From: Bradyrhizobium sp. RD5-C2 | Lineage (GTDB): Bacteria > Pseudomonadota > Alphaproteobacteria > Rhizobiales > Xanthobacteraceae | NCBI RefSeq assembly: GCF_019972155.1 | Contig: NZ_BOVL01000013.1 | Span: forward strand, 62,001 to 126,000 | DNA: 64,000 bases | Direction of reading: 5' to 3' | Part shown: one piece after another, positions 58,346 to 64,000 of the stretch | How positions within the stretch are numbered: the first letter of the stretch is position 1 | Layout of the letters: each line of letters opens with the position of its first letter | The notes under the pieces: generated by a model | Database searches by the model: none | What the model was told of the DNA's origin: nothing | The model's input: only the letters and a program-made list of their open reading frames with translations | Program-made: the position numbers and the translations under genes

Positions 58346-59644
58346 ATGTCGTGCAGATATGACCGGACAGCGCGGCGTGCCGTGCGGACGCTTCGCGGGG
58401 CTGGGACCGCGATCTTCTGTCTTGCACTTGTCACATCAAGTGTGGCCCGCGCCGCCGATGCCCCTGCCCCATCGCCGGAGAAGCTCGAACGCATCACCGC
58501 GTTCTTCGACAACGAGGTTGCGACAGGAAAAATTCCAGGCGCCGCCATCCTGATCCAGCAGCACGGCAAGCCGGTCTATCTGAAGACCTTCGGCTATCGC
58601 GACGTCACGACCAAATCGCCGATGCGGCCGGACACGATGTTCGCGCTGCATTCGATGACCAAACCGATCACCAACACCGCCGCGATGATGCTGGTCGACG
58701 AAGGCAAGCTGTCGCCGCAGGACCCGCTGTCGAAATACATTCCGGCGTTCGCCGACGTGAAGGTCGGTATCGAGCCGGATGGCGGCAACGATCTCGGCAA
58801 GCTCGAGCTGGTGCCGCCGATCCGCCCGGTCACGATCGAGGACCTGATGCGGCACACCTCGGGCATCACCTACGAATATATCGGCGCCGACTGGATCCAG
58901 AAGCTCTACCGCAACGGACATCTGTTCGACGGCAAGTTCGACAACAAGGAATTCGTGGCGCGGCTGGCCAAGCTGCCGCTGTCGCGCCAGCCGGGCACGA
59001 TGTGGCGCTACGGTCATTCCACCGACGTGCTCGGCCGGGTGGTCGAGATCGTCGTGGGCAAGTCGCTCTATCAGTTCGAGAAGGAGCGCATCTTCGATCC
59101 CCTGAAGATGAACGACACCAGATATGTGCTCGATGCGGAAACCGAACGGACGCGGCTGGCCGAACCATTGCCCTCGGACACGATCCTGATCGAAGGCGAA
59201 AACGACCGGCGCGCGCATCCGGAGTGGGAATCCGGCGGCGGCGGCCTGGTGTCGACCATCCTCGATTATGCGCGCTTCGCGCAAATGCTGCTCAATGGCG
59301 GCGAGCTCGACGGCAAGCGCTATCTCAGCCCTGCCGCCTTCAAGACCATGACAACGGATCATATCGGACCGGGCTCCGGGGTCGGCCGCGACTATTGGTA
59401 CTTCCCTGGCGACGGTTTCGGTTACGGTTACGGCATCGCTGTGCGCACTGATCCTGGCATTGCCAAGCCACCGCCGCCCGGCTCGATCGGCGAATTGAAA
59501 TGGGACAGCGGCAGCGGCACCTATTTCGGCGTCGATCCGAAGCTCGACATGATCTACATCATGCTCGAGCAGACCCAGAACGAACGCCAGCGCATCACGC
59601 CGACGTTCCGGAAACTGGTCTACGACGCGTTTAGCCCGGACTAA
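58346..59644 (+). CDS. Serine hydrolase, beta-lactamase (class C) fold
   Basis: This 432-residue penicillin-binding-protein-like esterase or peptidase has a signal peptide (CRYDRTARRAVR, hydrophobic, ARAA cleavage near 37). The catalytic Ser-x-x-Lys is Ser103-Lys106 (SMTK), the Tyr motif is YGHS (about 218), and SGGGGLVST (about 293) replaces the KTG strand. An insertion with QKLYRNGHLFDGKFD is present. Substrates of such enzymes range from beta-lactams and peptides to esters; no resistance claim is warranted. The gene is followed by a type A repeat. Confidence 0.85.
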   Translation: MSCRYDRTARRAVRTLRGAGTAIFCLALVTSSVARAADAPAPSPEKLERITAFFDNEVATGKIPGAAILIQQHGKPVYLKTFGYRDVTTKSPMRPDTMFALHSMTKPITNTAAMMLVDEGKLSPQDPLSKYIPAFADVKVGIEPDGGNDLGKLELVPPIRPVTIEDLMRHTSGITYEYIGADWIQKLYRNGHLFDGKFDNKEFVARLAKLPLSRQPGTMWRYGHSTDVLGRVVEIVVGKSLYQFEKERIFDPLKMNDTRYVLDAETERTRLAEPLPSDTILIEGENDRRAHPEWESGGGGLVSTILDYARFAQMLLNGGELDGKRYLSPAAFKTMTTDHIGPGSGVGRDYWYFPGDGFGYGYGIAVRTDPGIAKPPPPGSIGELKWDSGSGTYFGVDPKLDMIYIMLEQTQNERQRITPTFRKLVYDAFSPD

Positions 59645-59660
59645 GTTCCGCAGCAACTTC

Positions 59661-59741
59661 GTCATTGCGAGGAGCGAAGCGACGAAGCAATCCATCTATC
59701 CGCGAGCAAACGGATGGATGGATTGCTTCGCTCGCAATGAC
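59661..59741. repeat. Palindromic intergenic repeat, type A copy 3
   Basis: Arms 59661-59696 (GTCATTGCGAGGAGCGAAGC...) and 59717-59741 (GATGGATTGCTTCGCTCGCAA...) are the same type A unit as at 95-174 and 53287-53371. It separates the serine hydrolase from the small Cys-rich gene. Confidence 0.8.
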
Positions 59742-59760
59742 GGGATTGAGAGCCCCCGCC

Positions 59761-59982
59761 CTACGACTTCCGCCGAACCGGTTCCTGTCTGCGCCGTGCT
59801 GCTGCCGCGATCAGGCTCGTGGTGCATTCGTTGCAGACGAACGCACATTCATCCGTAAACAAGCCGATCCGTGGTTCGAATCCGATCGCACCATCGTCGG
59901 CGAGCCCGTCGATGACACCACCGCAGCACACGCATTGGTGGCACGCCGCCAATTCCCGTTCCATGCCGAGCCCTCCGGCCAT
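59761..59982 (-). CDS. Small Cys-rich (zinc-ribbon-like) protein
   Basis: This 73-residue protein starts at ATG 59982 with GAGG upstream; ATG 59964 with GGAGGG upstream is an equal alternative. It contains ACHQCVCCGGVIDG and, 30 residues later, AFVCNECTTSL, so six Cys and one His arranged as two CxxC-type knuckles that could hold one zinc. It begins MAGGLGMERELA and ends in a basic tail. It is divergent from the beta-propeller gene at 60143; no function is recognised. Confidence 0.55.
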   Translation of the reverse strand: MAGGLGMERELAACHQCVCCGGVIDGLADDGAIGFEPRIGLFTDECAFVCNECTTSLIAAAARRRQEPVRRKS

Positions 59983-60142
59983 CGCTGCTTCCCTCACGCT
60001 ATATACTATCGTATATATCGAGACGACAAGGCAGGCGGGTGAACAATCCGGTCGGGAACCCTGCAGACAACAACCATCGACCGGAGACGATCGCCTCACA
60101 ATTCCTGCCTGGTCCAACCAGGTTCATCGAGGAAACGCGATC

Positions 60143-61138
60143 ATGATAAGAAAGAACGGCGACGCGGCACATCCGCGCGCAATGGGAGAACTGCTCAATA
60201 TCCGCCGCGCATCGCTAGCGGCTATCATCCTTGCGCTCGGCACGGCCGGCATAGTGCGCGCCGAAACCGCTCCGGTCGGAGTTCCCGACAAGAGTTTCCC
60301 GGAGAGCGTGACCTCGACCTCCGACGGGACGCTTTACGTCGGCAGCTTCAACCTCGGCGGCGTAACGAAGATATCCGGCGGCAAGGCCGAGCAACTCGTC
60401 AAGCCGGGTGCCGGCGACAGCCGCTCGACGCTCGGCGTACTCGCCGACGAGAAGAGCGGCACGCTCTATGTCTGCTCCAACGACATCTCTGGATTCGGCG
60501 TCGCGGGGCCGAGTGACACCAAGGGCGCCTGGCTGAAGACCTTCGATCTCAAGAGCGGCGCGCCGAAGGGCAGCTTTGCCCTGAGCGATCCGAAATCGCT
60601 TTGCAACGACATCGTGGTCGGCGCCGACGGCACCGCCTATGTCAGCGATTCCTTCACGCCGATCGTCTACAGCCTGAAGCCGGGCGGCACCGCGCTGGCG
60701 ACGTTCGCCACCGACCCGCAGCTCGCGCCGGCCAAGGACGGCGTCGGGCTCGACGGCATCGCGATCGGCGCCGACGGCAACCTCTATGTCACGACCTTCG
60801 TTCCGGCCAAGCTGTTCAAGATCGAAATCAAGGACGGCAAGGCGGGCGCGGTGACGGAGCTGAAGCCGTCGCGGCCGCTCGACCATGCCGACGCGCTGCG
60901 CGCCTATGGCGGCGGTCTCCTGCTGATCGAGGGCAATGGCAAGCTCGACAAGGTCACGGTGAAGGGCAGCGATGCCACCATCGACACCATCAAGGATGGC
61001 CTGGCCGAGCCAGTCTCGGTGACGCAGGTCGGCGATGTCGGCTGGGTCGCCGAAGGCAAACTGTCCTACGTGATCGGCGACAACAAGGGCAAGGACCCCG
61101 GCCCGTTCAAGCTGACGCCGGTGGCATTGCCGAAGTAA
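60143..61138 (+). CDS. Exported SMP-30/gluconolactonase-like beta-propeller protein
   Basis: This 331-residue protein starts at ATG 60143 with CGAGG upstream. The first 40 residues form a signal sequence with a long n-region (IRRASLAAIILALGTAGIVRAE). The mature part has repeated blades such as SFPESVTSTSDGTLYVGSFN, GTLYVCSND, NDIVVGADGTAYVSDSF and GIAIGADGNLYVTTF, the SMP-30/LRE or NHL propeller pattern. An enzyme role (lactone hydrolysis) is possible but no metal-site residues are assigned. It ends with VALPK, 55 bases before the convergent MarR gene. Confidence 0.75.
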   Translation: MIRKNGDAAHPRAMGELLNIRRASLAAIILALGTAGIVRAETAPVGVPDKSFPESVTSTSDGTLYVGSFNLGGVTKISGGKAEQLVKPGAGDSRSTLGVLADEKSGTLYVCSNDISGFGVAGPSDTKGAWLKTFDLKSGAPKGSFALSDPKSLCNDIVVGADGTAYVSDSFTPIVYSLKPGGTALATFATDPQLAPAKDGVGLDGIAIGADGNLYVTTFVPAKLFKIEIKDGKAGAVTELKPSRPLDHADALRAYGGGLLLIEGNGKLDKVTVKGSDATIDTIKDGLAEPVSVTQVGDVGWVAEGKLSYVIGDNKGKDPGPFKLTPVALPK

Positions 61139-61192
61139 AAAGTCAGATTCGGCGATCGGCGCGCGGGATGGGCGAGCAGCCTGCCCCGCGCG

Positions 61193-61660
61193 CTATTCGT
61201 CCGTTGCGAGCACCTGCAGGAGCTTGACAAGGCCGCCCGCATCATCGGCAACCGCACGAAAGAAGGCGGCATCGGTTTGCTCGACGACCACCACCGCCCT
61301 CTGCGCCAGTGTGCGCCCGGCGCTGGTGACGACGATCATCTTCGCACGCGGATCGTCGGGGTGCGTCCGTCGCGTCAGATATTTCAGGGATTCGAGCGAG
61401 CGCACAATTTGCGATGTCGTCATCGGATCGACACCGGTGAGTTCGCCGATCCGCGCCTGAGTCAAGGTCTCCTTCTCACCGAACCAGGTAGCGCAGGCCA
61501 GGATGACGAACTGGGAATGTGTCAGGCCGAGTGGCTGCAGCGCCGCACGCTGCCGGCGCTGCCAGGCGTTCGAGACGCGCCACAGCAGGAAGCCCGGGCT
61601 CTCGGCCGGACCGGAAAAGCGCGTCGGCAACGGCGGGTCGGTGGGTTTTCGGGTATTCAT
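61193..61660 (-). CDS. MarR family transcriptional regulator
   Basis: This 155-residue repressor has the MarR winged helix: LGLTHSQFVILACATWFGEKETLTQARIGELTGVDPMTTSQIVRSLE (in parts) and the wing RRTHPDDPRAKMIVVTSAGR. It is the last gene of the SRPBCC-EVE-marR unit, its ATG overlapping the EVE stop as ATGA. It probably autoregulates through the near-perfect palindrome upstream of the operon. Ligand unknown; a planar or phenolic compound is typical for MarR proteins. Confidence 0.9.
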   Translation of the reverse strand: MNTRKPTDPPLPTRFSGPAESPGFLLWRVSNAWQRRQRAALQPLGLTHSQFVILACATWFGEKETLTQARIGELTGVDPMTTSQIVRSLESLKYLTRRTHPDDPRAKMIVVTSAGRTLAQRAVVVVEQTDAAFFRAVADDAGGLVKLLQVLATDE

Positions 61661-62082
61661 GCCGCCGCGGTACCTCTCACGTCCATGGCGCGCGCAATGG
61701 TGGCAAAATCACCTGCTGTCAGCAACAGATGTCCCCGACGCAGGGCCATGCCCCAGTTTGGGGAAGCACAGAGCGCGAGGCGGTCCTTGAGATCGTCCAG
61801 CATCACCTCACGTGTGGCCTCGTAGCGCACGCGGCGGCGAAACGGCACGAAGCCGCCGCCCATATTGTATTTGTGAACCTCGTCATCGGCGATCCGGCCG
61901 ATCGCCGTGAATGCGCGCAGCGCTTCGCCGCCCAATTCGATCGTCGGCGAATAATAGATCAACCAGTCGCGCGCCTGCATTCGCCGCAGCGCCTGCGCCT
62001 TGCCGTGGCACAATTGTGCAAAGCCGCCCGCAAGGCCGCGTTGCACGTGGCTGCGCGACACCACACCGAGCCAGCCGGTCAT
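61657..62082 (-). CDS. EVE domain protein (UPF0310)
   Basis: This 141-residue EVE/YTH-like domain protein binds modified nucleobases in nucleic acid by family knowledge. It starts MTGWLGVVSRSHVQRGLAGGFAQL (in part), with ARDWLIYYSPTIELGG, IGRIADDEVHKYNMGGGFVPFRR and PNWGMALRRGHLLL. The start overlaps the SRPBCC stop as ATGA; the stop overlaps the marR ATG. A longer upstream frame is antisense sequence. The link with SRPBCC and MarR genes suggests a stress or small-molecule response rather than RNA modification, by inference. Confidence 0.88.
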   Translation of the reverse strand: MTGWLGVVSRSHVQRGLAGGFAQLCHGKAQALRRMQARDWLIYYSPTIELGGEALRAFTAIGRIADDEVHKYNMGGGFVPFRRRVRYEATREVMLDDLKDRLALCASPNWGMALRRGHLLLTAGDFATIARAMDVRGTAAA

Positions 62083-62507
62083 GACCGCTTGCCCTCCGCG
62101 GCGGCCACGAGCGCCGCCAGAACGGCGGGGAAGTCGGCCGAAATCATCGGGCCGATCTCGGCTGCGCCCTCGCCTTGTGCGTCGACCGCGTAGGTGATGC
62201 GCGTGCGCGACGAATCCAGCCGCTCGATCCGATGCGCGACCGCAATCACGAGATCGCCGACGCGGGTCTCGTCGACGAAGCACTCGTTCTCGCGCACCTC
62301 CGTCAGCACCGACCGAAGCGCCTCCTCGCCGGGCGGCTTCATGACAAAGCTGGTGCCGACGGCAAACGGCCCCTCGAGCGCGATCGACTCGATCCCGGCG
62401 TTCCAGCGTGTCCACCCGGGAACGTCCTGGAACAGCGCCCAGATCTCCTCCGGGCTCGCGGCCGTCTCGATGCCGAATTGGGTCTGCCAGACAGGTCGTG
62501 CGGTCAT
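62079..62507 (-). CDS. SRPBCC (polyketide cyclase-like) family protein
   Basis: This 142-residue START/SRPBCC-fold protein has an ATG with GGAGAG upstream. It shows IETAASPEEIWALFQDVPGWTRWNAGIESIALEGPF (in parts) and HRIERLDSSRTRITYAVDAQG, both typical of polyketide_cyc2 proteins with a hydrophobic ligand pocket. It is first in the operon with EVE and MarR genes. The operator palindrome ends directly upstream of its ribosome site. Confidence 0.85.
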   Translation of the reverse strand: MTARPVWQTQFGIETAASPEEIWALFQDVPGWTRWNAGIESIALEGPFAVGTSFVMKPPGEEALRSVLTEVRENECFVDETRVGDLVIAVAHRIERLDSSRTRITYAVDAQGEGAAEIGPMISADFPAVLAALVAAAEGKRS

Positions 62508-62520
62508 GCGCTCTCTCCGT

Positions 62521-62559
62521 CTATACTATGTGTGCATATTATAAGCACGCATAGTATAG
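62521..62559. promoter_or_regulatory. MarR operator upstream of the SRPBCC operon
   Basis: CTATACTATGTGTGC (62521-62535) and GCACGCATAGTATAG (62545-62559) match as an inverted repeat in 14 of 15 positions with a 9-base A/T-rich centre. It begins 14 bases upstream of the SRPBCC start. The word ATACTAT also occurs near 60004, in front of the beta-propeller gene. Confidence 0.65.
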
Positions 62560-62609
62560 GAATGCAAGCGCTTCCCGACGCCCCGCCTGCCCGACCAAAT
62601 CCCCCGTTC

Positions 62610-63842
62610 TCAGATCACGTAGAATCCATGCGTGCCGTCACGGCGCAGCTGGTCGACCAGGCCGTATTCCCAATCGAGATAGGCCTGCATCGCCTGCTCT
62701 GCGACGCCGGTGCCTTCATAGGGACGGCGGTAACGATGCGCGGGATCGGGCCTAGGCACGACGCGCGGCGGTCCGACTTCGAGCCGTCCCTCATAGCCGC
62801 CGTCGAGCACATAGATTTCCCAGCCCATCTGCGCGAGCCAGGACGCCGTCATGTCGGCGCGGATGCTCCTGTCGTCGGTCAGCACGATGCGCGCGCCGCG
62901 CACCGGCGCGGCCATGTCGATTTCCTGCACCAGCTGGCCGCCGGCGTAGTGGCGGAAGCCGGCAAGATGACCGGCGGCGTATTCCTCGGCGTCGCGCACG
63001 TCGAAGCGATACAGCGTGCGGTGTGCGTCCCCTTCCAGCACGGCAAGTTCAGCCGCGCCGATGTGGCGGACGCCGGCGCGATAGGCGACGTCGCGCGCAT
63101 TGTCGGCGGCGCCCTCGAACGGCCCGACGTCGCCGCGCTTGCCGGCGCCGTGTTCGAGCTCGTGTTTCGCCAACGTCCAGCCGATCGTGCCGTTGCGCAG
63201 CGCCCGCACCTTGTTCGGCAGTCCGGCATTGATCAGCGACTGCGTGCCGATGATCGAGCGGGTGCGGCCGGCGCAGTTGACGATGATGGTGGTGTCGGGA
63301 TCGGGCGCCGCGCTCCCTGCACGCAGCACCAGCTCCGCGCCGGGCACGCTGACCGAGCCAGGGATGTTCATCGTGGCATATTCGTCGAACCGACGCACAT
63401 CGAGGATCGCGATGTTGGCCTTGTCCGATATCAGCGCGGCGACCTCGTCGGCGCTGAGTGACGGCGTGTGCCTGCGCGACTCGACCAGTTCGCCGAACGC
63501 CTTGGCGTAGGAATTGACGTCCTCGAACACCTCGTAGCCGGCCGCCTTCCAGCCCTGCAAGCCGCCCGCGAGCGCCGCAGCGTTTTCATAGCCCAGCGCT
63601 TGCAACTCGCCGGCCGCGGCAGCGACCAGTCCCTCGCCATTGTCATAGAGAACGATCGGCACGTCCTTGCGCGGCAGTCGCAGCTCGGCTTCGAGCACGA
63701 TCCGGCCGGCCGCCATGTTGGCGGCAAACAGCGGATGGCCGGTGGCGAATTCCGCCTCATGCCTGACATCGAGCAGCGCTATCTCTTGGCGCAGCAACAG
63801 CGTTGCACGGATGTTCTGGGGTGTGACGGACAAAACTGTCAT
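62610..63842 (-). CDS. Three-domain rhodanese-like protein
   Basis: This 410-residue protein has three rhodanese-like repeats. The active-loop position reads YDNGEG in the first (Asp67 where Cys is expected), VNCAGRTRS in the second (Cys190, intact), and TDDRSIRA in the third (Asp). So only the middle domain can carry persulfide; the others are probably structural or substrate-binding. Each domain keeps the DVR or LDVR strand (LLDVRHEAEF, ILDVRRFDEYA, FDVRDAEEYAAGH). No signal peptide is seen, so it is cytoplasmic. It is monocistronic and AAGG lies upstream of the ATG. Confidence 0.88.
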   Translation of the reverse strand: MTVLSVTPQNIRATLLLRQEIALLDVRHEAEFATGHPLFAANMAAGRIVLEAELRLPRKDVPIVLYDNGEGLVAAAAGELQALGYENAAALAGGLQGWKAAGYEVFEDVNSYAKAFGELVESRRHTPSLSADEVAALISDKANIAILDVRRFDEYATMNIPGSVSVPGAELVLRAGSAAPDPDTTIIVNCAGRTRSIIGTQSLINAGLPNKVRALRNGTIGWTLAKHELEHGAGKRGDVGPFEGAADNARDVAYRAGVRHIGAAELAVLEGDAHRTLYRFDVRDAEEYAAGHLAGFRHYAGGQLVQEIDMAAPVRGARIVLTDDRSIRADMTASWLAQMGWEIYVLDGGYEGRLEVGPPRVVPRPDPAHRYRRPYEGTGVAEQAMQAYLDWEYGLVDQLRRDGTHGFYVI

Positions 63843-64000
63843 GAGAAGCCGGCCTTGGGCGGGAAAATTCGCAGGCCTGCTCTAGGCCGAAATCGCGCGC
63901 CGTCAATAGCCTTAACCGGTCCGCAACCCCGATCTTCGCGAGCCACGGTTCGGGAACGAAAATCCGCCATCCCGCTTTGCCCAACCGGGGCGCGCTTGCT

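Noticed and set aside
58436..59695. Minus-strand open frame of about 420 codons at the serine hydrolase locus
   Set aside because: Antisense to the serine hydrolase, whose SMTK, YGHS and SGGGGL motifs are in the plus frame.
63757..63984. Minus-strand open frame at the right edge
   Set aside because: It overlaps the rhodanese gene start in another frame, has no ribosome site and an Arg/Ala-rich translation; 63843-64000 appears to be non-coding.
1..64000. CRISPR array, tRNA, rRNA, insertion sequence or prophage
   Set aside because: No spaced direct repeats, cloverleaf-type sequence, rRNA-like stretch, transposase or phage structural gene was seen; the repeats found are palindromic REP-like units.

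Overview
The window is 64 kb of dense, GC-rich chromosome with short intergenic gaps, many ATGA/TGATG overlaps, and small palindromic intergenic repeats of several types. Gene content (complete C-P lyase locus, fused indolepyruvate ferredoxin oxidoreductase, Aap-type amino-acid permeases, MocR and FCD regulators, numerous periplasmic binding proteins) points to a soil alphaproteobacterium of the Bradyrhizobium/Rhizobiales type. This assignment is from gene style only. I see no phage, transposase, integrase, CRISPR array, rRNA or tRNA.

Layout. 0-5.4 kb: Tat-exported amidohydrolase, His-rich small exported protein, aldo/keto reductase, PhoD phosphatase with a striking 11-bp-phased array upstream, small exported Pro/Lys-rich protein. 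5.5-12 kb: giant fused indolepyruvate ferredoxin oxidoreductase, then divergently a three-gene hotdog/CMD/SDR operon. 12-17.3 kb: RND efflux pump with divergent TetR regulator. 17.3-31.6 kb: the phosphonate locus in three units around shared control regions: phnGHIJKLMN (minus strand), phnF (plus), phnCDE1E2 (minus), and hexapeptide transferase-phnM2-2H phosphoesterase (plus). Pho-box-like 11-bp direct repeats and a perfect 14-bp-arm PhnF operator mark the promoters. 31.6-44.7 kb: a co-directional minus-strand array: FCD regulator, two amidases, LivK-type binding protein, CnbZ-like deaminase, Tat-exported flavin amine oxidase, cytochrome c, exported RidA, exported M20 hydrolase, NadX-like dehydrogenase, PncA and a HemC homologue. 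45.5-52.1 kb: amino-acid uptake and transamination unit (aapQM permeases, MurR/RpiR regulator, class III aminotransferase, binding protein, Asp/Glu racemase-like protein) around one 12-bp-arm operator. 52-64 kb: mixed genes including two MFS transporters, MocR regulator with DUF983 neighbour, serine hydrolase, beta-propeller protein, SRPBCC-EVE-MarR operon and a triple-rhodanese protein.

How the genes work together. The phn locus can import phosphonates (PhnCDE), activate and cleave them (PhnGHIJKLM) and return the ribose moiety to PRPP (PhnN). No phnP is present in the window; a 2H phosphoesterase in the locus is a candidate substitute. The most unusual part is the 35.7-38.2 kb trio (flavin amine oxidase, cytochrome c, RidA, all with export signals), which reads as a periplasmic amine dehydrogenase module: the amine is oxidised to an imine, electrons pass to cytochrome c, and RidA hydrolyses the imine. 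The neighbouring amidases, hydrolase, deaminase-like protein, NadX and PncA suggest a larger catabolic or NAD-precursor pathway whose substrate I cannot name.
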